Assembly (NCBI GenBank): GCA_038501785.1
Contig: JBAMJR010000195.1
Coordinates: 124,001-188,000, forward strand
Origin: Myoxocephalus aenaeus
Taxonomy: Eukaryota; Chordata; Actinopteri; Perciformes; Cottidae
Direction of reading: 5' to 3'
DNA length: 64,000 bases
The position numbers were made by a program, and so were the translations under genes. The notes under the pieces are model-generated. The model saw only the letters and a list, made by a program, of their open reading frames with translations, ran no database searches and had not been told where the DNA came from. Shown here piece after piece: positions 36,172 to 49,078 of the stretch; within the stretch, counting starts at the first letter, position 1; each line of letters begins with the position of its first letter.

Positions 36172-37973
36172 TCAAACGAAAAGCTCAAGTGCACTGAGTG
36201 CCTCGGTCTCCAGCTCAGTCGGTCCCTGAGCCACAGCCTGCGAGAGAAACTCCTCCAGGAAGTTTTCATTGTTGGGAGCGTTTGTCTGGGAAACTGCCCC
36301 GACAGCGTTGACCTGTCCGCAGTCCAGCTGGTCGGCTCTATCTTGCCCGTTGGCGAGCATCTCGAGGAAGCCGGTGCTGTCTGGTGAAAGGTTGCTTGCG
36401 GTCGTTGCCGGCGAAAGCAGGTCCGTGAGGAAGTCGTGGCACATGGAGCCGTCGTAGGTGCTGGAGGTGACCGTATTCGGGGAGCCCAGCCCTGTGCTGT
36501 CGGGTCGGAGGCTGGCACCCCTCTGATGGCCCAACATCTCATTCAGCTTCGCGAGCTTCTTTTTCTTAGCCTTCAGTTTCTTTATCAGCTTGTTCCGGAG
36601 GGCTTCTGTGTCGCTGAGACCGGGAGGAAGCTTTGAGGACTGGCTGCTTTGTTTCTTTTGGTGCGATATTTCATGAAGCTGCTTTGCTCCATGCAAAGGA
36701 GGCAATGTACCAGACACCACTGCAGTGTTCATCAGGGATGTCTGCTGGTTTGAAGTTATGGGTTGAAACAGCGTTGGCTTGTCATTGACAACAGCAGGAC
36801 ATGGGAGCGGACTTTGGGTGTTTGAGCTCTTCGCACCGAATCCACCGTACATTTCCGCAGCTTTTAGCGGGAGACCGCCACTGTCTTCTGTCTTGAGTTG
36901 TGGTTTCGGGAAGAATCCTCCAGGGTTCTGCGGTCTTCTCACAGGGTTGGGCGTAGACCGAATGAGAGGATTGGACTTCACTGGTGCGACTGTGGTGGCT
37001 GTGTGGATGGGGTCCAATCTAGTAATCGTCCTGTGAACTTGGTTTAGTGGGTGTTTGCTGAGCATGAAGGACCAGCGGGCGTTCTGAGGAGGACCTTTCT
37101 GTGGATCTTCCTCAGTGGACGGGGGTGAGGCATCTGTAGAGGACACAGGGGACGCTTGCTGAGCCTTTTCAACAGGTGGCGTGTCATCCTGAGCAACAGC
37201 AGCGGTCTCCGGTTTTCTACCGATGACTTTCAAGGCTTCCAAAGCGGCAGGTGCTGCTTTTGTCGCCGCCTTTTTAACCCTTTGTCTGCCAACGGTTTTG
37301 CCTCTGCCAACTCTTCTACCCCGTCCTCTGCTAACAGCAGGCACAAACGTAGGATCACTAGCCAAGCCATCCGTGGAATCAGATGAAGGAGCGGCGGGGA
37401 GATCAGCATCGGTGTCGTGGGACATTTCAGTGCCTATTACAGTGGAGGAGCTATCTGGTGTGGAGTCCAGTATTTCATTCTTGGTGGGAACACTCAAATC
37501 CTGAGTTTCTTCCTGGTCATTTAAAGGTTGCATTTCTGAATCAACTTTCAACTCCACCAGTGTGAGTGTAATGATGTCATCTTGGGAAAGGCCCTCGAAG
37601 GTGTCGAGCAGCGTCGTGGAACCTATTGATGTGTCAACTTCGGCCCCAACCGTTGTGTCCATGATGCTGCTGCCGTCTTCAGACACAGAGAGGGCACAGA
37701 CGAGGTCGGTGACGTTGTGCGACATCAGAAGAGACTGATCGGGACTGCAAGAAAACAGTTTGTCTGCTGTTAAGTCTTCGTCTCCTTGACAGGGGTTCAT
37801 TGCATTTTTAGACGGGGGAGATTCAGCAAATGTGCTGGAGGGAGAACAGACACGAGGCTCGTTATCCTCCTTCCCCTCCCAGAAGACCACGTGCATCTCC
37901 TGAGCAGGAACCAAGAGCTTTTGATGAGTCTTGCACTCCGGATGTTTCAAGTCGTCATATTCCAGCCATGATC
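36172..37973 (-). CDS. uspl1: uspl1 last exon (catalytic Asp and long C-terminal tail)
   Basis: This 1.8-kb exon opens with SWLEYDDLKH, holding the third triad residue, followed by VPAQEMHVVFWEGK, the last strand of the protease fold. The remaining ~570 residues are Ser/Pro/Thr-rich, with a basic RGRGRRVGRGKTVGRQR patch and a Lys-rich helix near the end. It ends SALELFV then TGA. Confidence 0.94.
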
Positions 37974-40900
37974 CTGTGAGGGACAACACACGGTTAGAAC
38001 AGTAGTCTCACTGAGACCAATGATCTCTTTTACAGGAGCCAAGTCAGCAGCAGCACATGGGAAAGATCATGGATATGGCAGACAGAATTTAGACTAAAAA
38101 CAGAATTGATAAAATAAGTAAAGAATAATCATAATATTGGTATAAAAAATAAAACAACAGTTGGCTGACAAGCCACAGAGCACACAATCTATAAAATACA
38201 ATGAAACAAGCCCTAAATGGCTGGAGTCCTCTGCACATTAACATTGCATGAATTGTCCAGCAGAATGTGCTGTTGGCAAACTACACTGTAGAGTAGAAAT
38301 ATCAACCTTCACTCAAACAAAAGCTTCAGGCTTTGTTTGTACTCGCGCTTGTTACCATAGTGCGGGTTTCAGAGTATGAACGGAGACGTTTACGCTCAAT
38401 GCACTGATGAATAAAAAAAAACTATGATTGTAACCCACAGATATGCCCATAGACTGTAGGTGTAACTGCCAAAAATGACGAGGAGGGATTAGAATGATCT
38501 GTAAACTCATATCTCATATTCATTGACTACTGTAATGCCTTTGTACAAGCCCAGTATTACATACATTATAAAGAAGGTTGAATATCCTGTAAACAATTTG
38601 ATTGGGCTGCAAAATATTTACTTAAGATGAAGATATAAGACCACCTGTTTCTGAAGCATTTCAAAGCGAATAAGCCTTCTTTGAATAATCCCTAGACATG
38701 CAAATAGTTATTTTAACAGCTAACTATTTGTGACAGTCACGTGATCGCCAAGTGTGGTTTCACACAAAGTGCAAAATAGCTTTATTAAGATGAATACAGA
38801 GAAGCAAAAAAACATGCAGTTCTGATTCAGTTCATTTATCCATGTAAAGATACTGTGATAACTGGCATTATTTTAATATGGTCCTAAATAGATACAACCA
38901 CAAAATATTTGTTTTCATTGATCTCTAATCATGAAGTCAGGCTGCCATTGCTAGCTAATTCATTTACCTACATTTCAATTGTAAATATATTGTTTCCACG
39001 TCATATCAGTGGAAACATACAATAAAACTAAAACAGAAAACCTACCATCAGAGTTACAAATCCAGGTGACAAAGTGCTGAAGTTGGTGGTTGTACTGTAT
39101 GACAGTGGTGACCGAGTAGCGTTTCTCCTTGAAGGTGAAGGCGTATGCTCTGACATCGTTGTCAGGAAGCCCCTCGACGAAGTGCAGCGCAAACACTGGA
39201 GGCACACTAAACACAACACAAAGCAAAGGTTGTGGGAAAAGGATGGAAAAGTTAAGGCCCGAAAAGGGCGCTTAACATGTAATTGTGGACATTGCAAAAT
39301 GACACATTCATCTTTTAAAATTTCAGACCATATCAAGTGTTGCGTAATGATTAAATCAGTCATTTCATTCGCCCCGTCAATCAACACCTGTGGGCCGACA
39401 ATTAAAGTTAATAACATCTTTTCTTCAAACGAAGTGCTTAACATACCAAGAAACTGAAAACTAGAAATAATAGTGAATAGGGAGTTAGTCGCATAAAGCG
39501 CGTTTATAAAAGTGTTTTGGTCCAACGTAAAGGCGCTCTCATCAAGCACGATCACCTTTAATCCGGAGTTTGGCCTGTGGAACAACCACAAGAGCCTTAT
39601 TATAAACGGATTCAAGGCTGCGTTCTGGCACAAAAAGAGTTAAAGGATCAGCAATAGAGCTCAGGGCTAGGTCGTTCTGTGCTTTAAAAACAATCAGTAA
39701 AATCTTAAAATCAATTCTGAATCCTACTGGTAGCCAGTGGAGATATGCTAAAACTGGGGTAATATGGTCTCTAGTGCCCGTTGAATTCTTAGCTGCAGCA
39801 TTTTGAACAAGCTTGAGATGAGATAGATTTTTACTGAGGCAAGTAGAGGGAGTTGCAATAGTCTAAATGAAATGGAAAAAAGAGCATGAATTAAAATCAG
39901 CAGGAGATAAAAATTGACTTGATATTTGACCCATTTCTGACCTGAGGGAAGCAGGGCAGCACAACTTTCTCTACTTTGTACTTTTTTGTCAGGACAGCTG
40001 TTGCCTTAAACATGAAATAATGATCCAAGTATCCTCCACACAGTACTTGTATTAGATCGGTACTCAGTATCAGCCAATAACATCGGGACGGAATAAGTTG
40101 GATCAGTGCATCCCTCGTTGCAAATACACCCCCTGTGCTTCGGCAACTACAGTTTAATAGTTTCTTAAGACTAGATGTAATTCATCTGAAAATGGTGGTC
40201 TGATTTGAGGCAAAGTCACACCACAAAAAAATGCAGTGGTCTTAATTTCCAATTGTTCACACATACACACCTCTCCAGCATCATAGTCCTCCTCTGATTC
40301 TTCTGGCAGCACACGTTGCACGGGGCCAGGTGAACAGCATCAAGTGGGCGCCAATCAGGCAAAACCTTTGTGAAGGTGGGCAGAGTTTTCATAACCCTGA
40401 AAAGTAGTGAGAAATACATTTAGGATTTATACAGTTTCACAAAAGAGCAGCGTGTATCAGAGAATAATTATATTTTCTTTACAACGTGGTTTTCACACAT
40501 CGACTGAATATTAGTTGTAGTATATATATATATTTGGTTTGGGTATTTGTAATACCACAGTGATCAGATTCAACTGTCAACAGTTTCTCATAGACAGAAG
40601 ATAAAGAAAGACTAGCAATGTCCCCCTGAAACCGTCTGTGTGAACCATCCACCAAACAGTGATGAAATGCTTTGCCCCTTAATCAATAATATACAATTTT
40701 TGCACTGTCGTCTGGCATTTTATGTAAAATTTTTAAATGTATTTGCAGATAGGAATGTCAACTGTTACCACTGAGAATATCTTGACCAGTTATGCATGCC
40801 GGTCTATCGGTTAATTTAACATGGGACATGAAGCTGCATGTGTGTGTGTCAAGCTTGTGTCACTTTCACAGCCAATTGCAGAGCAGGCGTCAACGCAGGC

Positions 40901-43900
40901 AAATGAGTATTACAAATGGTACAATTCAGAATTGAAGTGTCTTCTGATCGGCCTTTATAGAGACCACGATCTAACTATTTAGAACGCATATCTGCCGAGA
41001 AGGAGCAGGCTGTGGGATCGGCACACCCTTAACGAGGACCTGATCAAAACATGGCAAGAAACTTCAGCAAAGTCCAAAGAAAAGAAAATAGGCAAGATAT
41101 TTACAACACAAAACATTAAGATTTCAGCACAAAATGAATAGTGCCAAAACTTATAATGGATTCAATAGAGCCAGCATGAAAAGGAAAGCGCCTCTTATTC
41201 CACATCAATTACGTTATTATATGTTTTATTAACCAGTTTATGAGTGTTAGCTATCAAAACCAAAATAAACATAACTTGACATCCCTAGTTGCCGCCCTAC
41301 ACTTTATTCTCACCACCACACCTGAGGGGGGTTTGTTTGCACATCCGTCATACAATCAAAATTACTTGTGGGAGCATAATTTCACGTCATATTACCAAAA
41401 CTTGACCATGAAATGATCTGTACAAGTATGATATAGCTTTACTGGATGTTTTTCTCAATCAAACCGGTCGCTAATAACCCACTCAGCCGCACATGAAGAG
41501 TCTTCCTGTGTGGGCGGGCATTTTAGCGAAGTAATTTACCCAGCATGCATTTTGGCAATGTCATTTCTTTACAAACCATGAGTCAATTGAGTCTCCATGA
41601 GAGCTAAGTAGCGCCGTCCGCTGCTCATTCAACTTCAAGCTGTGAACGATAAATGTTGTTGTCTGCTGAAAAGCGGCGACCAGTATGACGTATGTAAGAA
41701 ATTCATACCGTACATAAATCCGAAACCGGTATACCAGTTCAACCGGTATACCGGTTGAACTGGTATACCGCACAGCCGTACTGGAGACCATTCACAATTA
41801 CTTTTGGATAAATTAACCGAAGTGCAAAGAGATTTAAAAAAGGACACTTATTAACAAAGAATATATACCAACTTGTCTTCAGTCATTTTTAATCTATACA
41901 TACATTCCATTCTCTAAACAAACCTAAGTAGGCATTAATCCAATTACAATGTATTTGCGCTCAGCATGATGACTGTCAACATAGTTAATTGTTCAACCCC
42001 TACCTTTCTTTCGTTGCGGTTTTGCATTCACTGCACTTGAACTCCCAGTGGAAGGTCAACTGGAAGAGAGGCTCCACCCACGAGTCCGACTCCAGCAGAA
42101 GCGGCATGGCAAATACCGGAGTTTCCCGCTGACCTGAAAAGAAGCACCAGCGCACAGCAGTTAGCGCATTGTCACAGGTAAGAGCGCTGGGCAGAAGCTG
42201 CAGTTATGTTCTCCACTTCGAGATCATTTAAAGGAATTTTATCTGTGGCCGAGACATGGGCTGAATTACAGAGATCACATGTCAGCACGCCTGAAATGAA
42301 TGGTGTGCGTCACCTGCCTGTATCTCAACTGTATTGGCATTGTTTGCCCCCTTCACTATACTTGCCCATCTTTTTGTATGCAAGTTCTCTCACTTTCATT
42401 GACCAAGCAAAATCCCCAAAACAAAAACAATACTTTTTGTTTTCAGGTGATAATGGTTGCTATGAAATCTTAGAATCTGAACGGGGAGTTGTGCAAAATA
42501 TCTAAAGCAGGATACATCAAGGTGGTAAAAAAACAAAAACATTTTTTAACCACAGACCACTCCTCTATAGACACTTCTTTTAATCTCGGCCAAGAGGATT
42601 AAGAGATCAGTGGCATGTGTGTGTACTTGCGTGCGTGCGTGTGTTCGGAAGTGAGTGGGTGTCTGTCTGTGGCTCATCTTGCATTCTCGTAAAATTTGGG
42701 GTGCCCCGTTATGGCCGTCATACATATTTTTCTGCCGTTGTATGAAGTGTATTATATGACGATTTAGAGCCGATTGCTTGCAATCAAAGTTACTTGTTTT
42801 TCAGTTTGAACGGTGTGTGTTTACGACGCCTTACAGCCCATTGGTGTCTAGACAGGGATGGGGGGGTATTTATTCAATCACACAATACAGCGGTGGTCGT
42901 TGCAGACACACTTGGCAGAGATCTGCACTTCACTGAGTGCACCATTCAAGTTTTCGCTGTAATGTTTGGCAAAGTAGTGGCTTTAGGCCATATGAAATCT
43001 AATATTGACGACTAGAAGGCTTGAGGGGTCCCGGGAGCACCGTGTGAAAAGCATTCGCTCAGACATCTCTCCCTTGCTCAAGGTAGCTTGGGCACAATTT
43101 GCACATTGTTCCCTATCAGGGCTGGTGGCTCTAGAAATACAGTCCCAATACATATTTGAATCCCTTGTATATATTCACTTCTTTACATTGATCAACTTCT
43201 CTATAGCTTCGTGGGACAGTCCGCCCTTGCTTCTTCAACGTCAAAAGGAAAAGTTAATATTCATCAAATGTAATACAAAAAGTAGCCTCAGCACCAGTAT
43301 CTGATTTTAATATGAACCTTTTTGTTTTGTTTTGTCATCAATGTATTCTAATGTTCTCTTGCCTTTATCACATATAATACAAATGGATTTTAAATAGGAT
43401 AAGTGAAACCTCATATATGACACATCCATTCAGAAAGCATTCACAAATTGATTCTCTGATTTGATCACATTGCTTTTTGGCTGCCATGAGCTGGAAATGG
43501 TGAGGACTAGGGCTGTCAACGAATAATCGAAATTCGAATATATATTCGAATAGTTGTTAAAAACAGAATTTCGAATGTAAAAAAAAAAAAAAGTATTTCG
43601 GAGGATAATTATCGTGAATCTGGCAACCCCCGCCGCGGTCGCGATGAAGTGTCCTCTTTTTGTGTGTGTGTGTGTGTGTGTGACGAGCCGTTCGGGGCAG
43701 AGTCTATGACCCGGAGCAGACGTGAAGCTGGTTGAGGCTTTCACGGGGTTTTGCTGTTGTTTTGGCGTAGGCTGCGGCCCCCAGTAGCCTGTTCTATGTT
43801 CCCTTAATAAACACCCTATAAGCCATCTAACGTCTCGTAGCTTTCCTGACCCAGGGTCGCTAGAGTTAGCTTACCATTCAACGACAAGCAACGTGAGGCC

Positions 43901-46900
43901 ACATCTCCAGAATGTGCACCCAAGAGAATATGGCATAAAATGTGGAACTTCAGAGAAACAGCCCCGTCGGGATACGTATTTTGCGCCGTCCGCCACAAGT
44001 TCGTTGTCTGCGGCACGACAGGAGGCCTGCACGCAAACATTGATTTCGTTCGTATGCGAGGACATGAGGGCTTCAGGGAGTTCTGTGAAGCACTGGAACC
44101 GAGGTACCTTATCCCTGATCAGCACTCAGCATGTGTTTATTGTTGCCGTTCATTTAAACCGCTATGCGCGACCGACGGTGCGGGGGGGGGGGGGGTGAAC
44201 ACCTAAACTGAAGAATTGTGTATTTACACATATATTCAAATATATGTGTTTTTTTTTTTTAAAGGAATATTCGAACGTCATTTTTTAGCAATTTTGACAG
44301 CCCTAGTGAGGACATTGAAACCATGCAGGCTCACATGTTGAACTCAACTCAAGTTAAAAGACTACATTCACATCTAGGTTGTGTGAGTCAATGTAGACAG
44401 ACACTAGTGATGAATATCCAATAGCATTTTTCCATACTGAGTTTGGTTGAGTATGTTTTCACTGACTGAGCTTACCCAATTTGCAATGCAGCTTGGGCTG
44501 CAGTAGTTTGAAGACTGACATCCTGAGACAGTGTAGGTCTGCATCAGCCTTTTGCAGCACATGATCTGGCACCCTCACAACACCATCTTAAACAGAAACA
44601 CCACACATAAATGCATTGCATTATATTGTAAAAACAACACAGAAATGATTCAGCTGTAAATGAGCTTCAAATGCTTTTTACTCAATGGGAGTTGTAATGT
44701 TTCCCTGTTGGCAGCACTATATTTACAGTCAGGTGACGGTACGATATCTGTGCCAGTCCAAAATATTTTCATTTGAAACAAACGTCAGGGTTAATTCAGC
44801 CAAATCACAACAACAACCAAATATAACCCTTGTATAATTTTAGCAATGCAGACTGTTTCAGTGTAATGTGCCCATATTAGGGTTTATCCACCTCTCAAAC
44901 ATCTGCCACCATCCCAATCAAATGCAGGAAAGTCCAGTGTTTCCCCCACCGTTAGAATAGGGGGGCGGGGCACCCCCCTGAAAAAAAAAAACGCCCCCCT
45001 GTAATTTTCTCGACAGCGCCAGATCACAAGTCGTCATTTAAGTTTCTCTTTCCTATAGAACAGGTCTACACCTTGTTCTGTTATTAAACAAACTAAACGG
45101 CCGTATTTTATTGATCTTATCCACACTACAGCTTGTCATGTCGGTCTCTACATGGTCGCGTTAACACTTCTCCTCTGCGTCGCGCACAGCGGAGTTCCGC
45201 CCTGAAGCGCGCAGACAAAAAAATAAATAGCTTATTGTTTTCCACAATGAGCTATTTAGTAGTAACTAAATATTAGTTATTTTTTTGCACAGATATAACT
45301 TTATTTTCATTGTTCTAAGTGATTGCAATTTAAAAATAAAAAAATGTCCGATGGAGCAATCTGATTTACTTGAAAGTGATTGCAATTTTCTTTATTCTGT
45401 TATTTCTAAAAGCACAGATGGAGTCACAAAATGAAGTTATTTACAGAAAAAGTTTGAGAACCACTACTTTAAGTGTTTGTGTCGGTGTCGTCGCCATCAC
45501 CCCCGCCGCGCCGCCCCCCCTGAAGCTGCAAACCTAGGGGAAACACTGAAGTCATATTGCTGTAATATTTCAATGGTCAATGTTTTGTTTCTGTACAAAC
45601 CCCTCCATTTTATTGAGGTTGTAGAAGAATTATAATGGATTAATATCGTAAAACCTGGACAACTCAATCCACAACAACCAGCAAGGCTAGATAGGTGCAG
45701 AGAGTATAGGTGATTCTGCTCTTTAAATGACATGAATCTAAGATTAGTGTATTTTACAAACAAGAACATTAGAAGCAAAGAAGAAATGTCTAACTCTCCG
45801 TTGATTGCACCACACAGACTGTTGGAATGGCATTACACTCACAGGCATCCTGGCGATCATCTGTTTAACTTACCTCTGCCAGTCTGTTGATGGACTTGGA
45901 TGGAAGCACAAATGTCTTCATATCCTCTCATCAGCTGCCAGACAGATGACTGCGAAGGCTCATCTTTAGGTTTACACTTTCTCAAGCTCTTACAGTTCAC
46001 CAAAGCAACAAGCAGTGAGTCCAGCCAACACAGGTTGTCGCTGTTCCTCCAAAAAGGTTGATTTTGAACAGATACAAGCTCCTCTGACTTCGTCAGCACG
46101 GCAGAGGACAAACCCTCCTTTTCTGACTTAATGCCTCCTATGTCCTTACATGCGGTGATGTCTGCAGTCAGTGGTTTCTGTTCTGTCCTTGCTGTCTGCT
46201 CATTGTGCGAAGGCAATGGAGTATTGATTTCAGTTGAAAAAATGTCCTCGTTTGTGAAAAAGGACTGATTGTAGTCCAGATTGCAGCATATGCTCAGCAC
46301 TTCATGAGGACTCTTCACTTGCCTGCAGTCATCCTCTGCCTCTGAGGCACCAGGAAAACCACGGTGAGGAGAGAGCGCAGGTGCATCCCCATCGGCGATC
46401 AACAAGGCTTCTGATGAGCACTGCAGGTGTCCAGCTGGTGTCAAGCATGTAGGGGGAGCAAAACCATCTGCACAAGCAGCACTCTCTGGTTCCTTGACCA
46501 GAACATCATCCTCATAATCTAGTGACTCCCATCCTGCCGTATCTGCAACTGGAGAATCCCTGTATCCATTCACCTTCCCCTCTTCTGTATTGGGTGCTGC
46601 ATGATGGCCATTATTGACAATGTTTAAGGCACCATGCTCTGCTGGGCTGACAAGTGTATCTGTAACACTCTGGGGCCCAAGACTGTCACTAGATCGCAAG
46701 CGTTTGTGTCCGGGTGTAATCAACTCTTCCTTTTCCAGTGCCAAGGCATTCTTTCTTTTGTTTTTAACAGTGGGCTCCACAGGATGCAAGCTAGCCAAAA
46801 CATCCTCCAAGGACCGACTGACCAGAGGGAAAAGGCACTATGTAGGAAAAGATACAGAAATGTTAATATGGCCGCTATGAATAAAGTCATGAAACATGGC

Positions 46901-48361
46901 TGGTCTGCTGGGTGTGTGTGAGTGTTTGTAAATGGACTTGTATAGCGCTTTTCTAGTCTCTCGACCACTCAAAGCACGTTAACACTACATTACATCATTC
47001 ACCCATTCACACCCATTCATACACTGATGGGAGGAGCCACCTGCCCATCAGGACTAACTAACATTCACACACCGTAGGCACAGCTACGTGAGCAATTTTG
47101 AGGTTAAGTGTCTTGCCCAAGGACACATCAACATGGGCTAGCGGGGCCGGGGATTGAACCGCCAATCCTCTGGTTGAAGGACAACCTTGCTCACCACTGA
47201 GCCACAGTTGCTCAGTGTGTGTGTGTGTAAGCAGTACTGGGACTAACCTGTGAATTTGTGCAGAGGGTGACTGAGTCTTGGAGGTTGATGCGATAAGAGC
47301 GCAGAGCATAGGTCAAGCCCTTCGATGTACACCAGGGACAATACTCCAGTGAAGCAGCTCTTTCCTGAACCTTTTACAAAAGTTAGAGAAGAAAAAAAAG
47401 TTCACAGAAATGTGGTGTTAATTATGACAACAGACCTCGACAAAAAAGGTTGAGTTGTTTCACTTTCATAATTAAACCCAAATTAATCAAAACAGTTTTA
47501 CAGAACATGCAGAGCTTAAAAAAAACCTACATCTTATTTTTGTACCTTTGTTGAACATGACATTTGAGCCTGCATACATTTTCATCAGATGAATGTAACT
47601 TCAGTGCCATATTTCAGCCATTTTTTTCAACTTTCCCCCACCTGTCATCAGCATTCATGTTTGTATCCTTCCAATCACATTTAAATAGTCATCTGAACAT
47701 TATAGGAACAAAACAAAACAAAAAAACAGTAGGAAGGTTTGGTTGATTTACCTTGCAGAATTTGAGCATACAAGTAAGAGTAAGAACTACTGAAAGTAAT
47801 TGTCAATTTTTAGTGTTTTAGCAAACCTATAAGTAATAGATGTATTCCATGTCGTACACAGTTTCTAACAAAACACACACCCTTTGATTCCACATTATGA
47901 GCTTTGAATCTGCCAAATACTTTCGCCTTTTACTACCGAAGATTTCCATTTGTGTTTTTTGGGGGGGATTTGGATTGGTACTGCCCAGTCACAGTATTTT
48001 TTCTCAAATACAAGTCAGCTACTGAAAGTAATTGTCAAGTTTTAGTGTTTTAGCAAACCTATAAGTAATAGATGTATTCCATGTCGTACACAGTTTCTAA
48101 CAAAACACACACCCTTTGATTCCACATTATGAGCTTCGAATCTGCCAAATACTTTCGCCTTTTACTACCAAAGATTTCCATTTGTGTTTTTTTAGGGGGG
48201 ATTTGGATTGGTACTGCCCAGTCACAGTATTTTTTCTCAAATACAATTCAGCTTTGCGCAAGTGACAAGAGTTAGAGGAAAACAAGAGCTCTACTGACTT
48301 TTCCCAAATACCCCACCAGTGGTGAGGCCAAAGCCCCCAAACCAGTGTCTTCGCCAGTCAT
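36172..48361 (-). CDS. uspl1: SUMO-specific isopeptidase USPL1
   Basis: USPL1 removes SUMO from substrates; it is a Cajal-body cysteine protease related to ubiquitin-specific proteases. Exons 5' to 3': 48299-48361, 47248-47364, 45874-46837, 44476-44586, 42004-42133, 40271-40396, 39046-39206, 36172-37973. Phases fit at every junction, giving 3474 nt and about 1157 aa (human about 1092). The N-terminus has PLVGYLGK and the zinc-finger-like EYCPWC. The catalytic triad is Cys330 in NLCWLDSLL, His548 in LQHFVTW and Asp564 in SWLEYDDLK, with the human His-Asp spacing of 16. Cys pairs CSEC and CNVCC sit between. The long last exon is low-complexity and ends with a basic KLIKKLKAKKKKLAKLNEM block as in human. 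I start at 48361 because MTGEDTG leads into GYLGK as in the human N-terminus, but the frame stays open upstream, so a longer start is possible. Confidence 0.93.
39640..39880. repeat. LINE/dispersed-repeat fragment
   Basis: Words such as ttctgaatcctactggtagc, cagtggagatatgctaaaac and tggggtaatatggtctctag form a familiar fish repeat (recalled; probably from a non-LTR element). It sits in the uspl1 intron between exons 39046-39206 and 40271-40396. The ends are approximate. Confidence 0.5.
41727..41770. repeat. 44-bp perfect palindrome
   Basis: A spacerless self-complementary sequence centred on accggtataccggt, with CAGTTCAAC/GTTGAACTG in the arms. It lies in the uspl1 intron between exons 40271-40396 and 42004-42133. 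Confidence 0.98.
43508..44305 (+). mobile_element. Non-autonomous hAT transposon, 798 bp
   Basis: Terminal inverted repeats TAGGGCTGTCAA and TTGACAGCCCTA are flanked by a perfect 8-bp target-site duplication, gtgaggac, at 43500-43507 and 44306-44313. That size is typical of hAT elements. Inside, two plus-strand frames hold a transposase remnant: one carries REYGIKCGTSEKQPRRDTYF and CTQTLISFVCEDMR (about 43.92-44.07 kb), and another continues with GFREFCEALEPRYL. A frameshift separates them and most of the transposase is missing. A (GT)n run lies at 43661-43682. The perfect duplication suggests a fairly recent insertion. It lies in a uspl1 intron. Confidence 0.93.
44935..45548. mobile_element. 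Terminal-inverted-repeat element (CAGTGTTTCCC ends)
   Basis: Begins cagtgtttccccc and ends ggggaaacactg, inverted copies of each other. Both sides carry aagtc (44930-44934 and 45549-45553), a possible target-site duplication that is only 5 bp or is decayed. The interior has C-rich and G-rich runs near both ends and no open frame. These ends are common in fish genomes, but I do not assign a superfamily. It lies in the uspl1 intron before exon 44476-44586 in gene order. Confidence 0.8.
45874..46837 (-). CDS. uspl1: uspl1 exon 3 with catalytic Cys
   Basis: A 964-nt exon opening CLFPLVSRSLEDVL, aligned with the human IYPLGSKSLNNL block. A long acidic, poorly conserved middle follows, then NQPFWRNSDNLCWLDSLLVALVNC, where Cys330 is the nucleophile. 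The splice donor GTAAGT is consensus. Confidence 0.94.
46926..47210 (-). repeat. tRNA-derived SINE
   Basis: On the minus strand the head holds a box B-like GGTTCAATCCC (47150-47160) preceded by a degenerate tRNA-like segment (ctcagtggtgagc). The tail contains tagaaaagcgctatacaag and tccatttacaaacac. GT-rich sequence flanks both sides (gtgtgtgtg), possibly the target duplication. It sits in the uspl1 intron between exons 45874-46837 and 47248-47364, inserted in sense relative to the gene. A degraded relative lies at 22021-22218. Confidence 0.75.
47789..48252. repeat. 232-bp direct tandem duplication
   Basis: Copy 1 (47789-48020) and copy 2 (48021-48252) abut exactly, both starting actgaaagtaattgtcaa and ending ctcaaatacaa.tcagct. 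Only a handful of substitutions and a small indel in a T/G run separate them, so the duplication is recent. It lies in a uspl1 intron and stops 46 bases from the donor edge of exon 48299-48361. Confidence 0.95.
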
Positions 48362-49078
48362 TGGCAAACCACTGCTGCTCCTCTGGTCCACGGGTTTCCA
48401 GTACCATTCAAAAAATATTACCATGTCACTGCAACCTGGCTCACCTCCGGAGGAGCTGGGGAGAACAATACAGCACCACACAGGGGGAAATTACTCAATG
48501 GCCAACTTGCATGTTATGTATGAGACAACAGAAATGTGCGATTTGACTATAATGTATGCAATGATAACTTCTCCAAACCAGGTCCCAAAATGGGTTTCCC
48601 TGCCCATTTACACGAAACTAACCTAAAGACAAATATATGTGGGCACACGTGGGACCACCGGGCCAGCTACAGTATACTCTGCCACCTATGGTGAAGCACA
48701 AGGATATGGGTTTAACAATTAAACTGCACAAAAAGCGTGTACTATACAGCGTTTTAATGTCAACATGTAACCGGCGTTACAGCGGTTAGCACTGAGTTAA
48801 GAGGCTTCTACAAAAGGCCAATACAGCAGATACACTTTACTTAACAAAATCATGTAAGAAGTTGGTTAACGACCAGTTTATATGAGCTGGATAATGCATT
48901 AAGGCTATTGCGACCTGTGCTGAAACCGGTCAAACGTAATGTTAAGATAAACTCAATTAAGAAGTCTACATGCAAGAACTAAACTACCAGCCACTGCACT
49001 TGGCGGCTAGCATGCTAACAGATTAGCCTTAAACCGAACATTCATTTCAGTCGCCACAGTCTCGTTTTTCTGTTACCA

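Noticed and set aside
36129..36542. 137-codon frame overlapping the uspl1 last exon
   Set aside because: Alternate-frame shadow of the long conserved uspl1 frame.
39028..39633. 201-codon open frame on the minus strand
   Set aside because: It overlaps a real uspl1 exon (39046-39206) in another frame; the rest is intron and shows no family resemblance.
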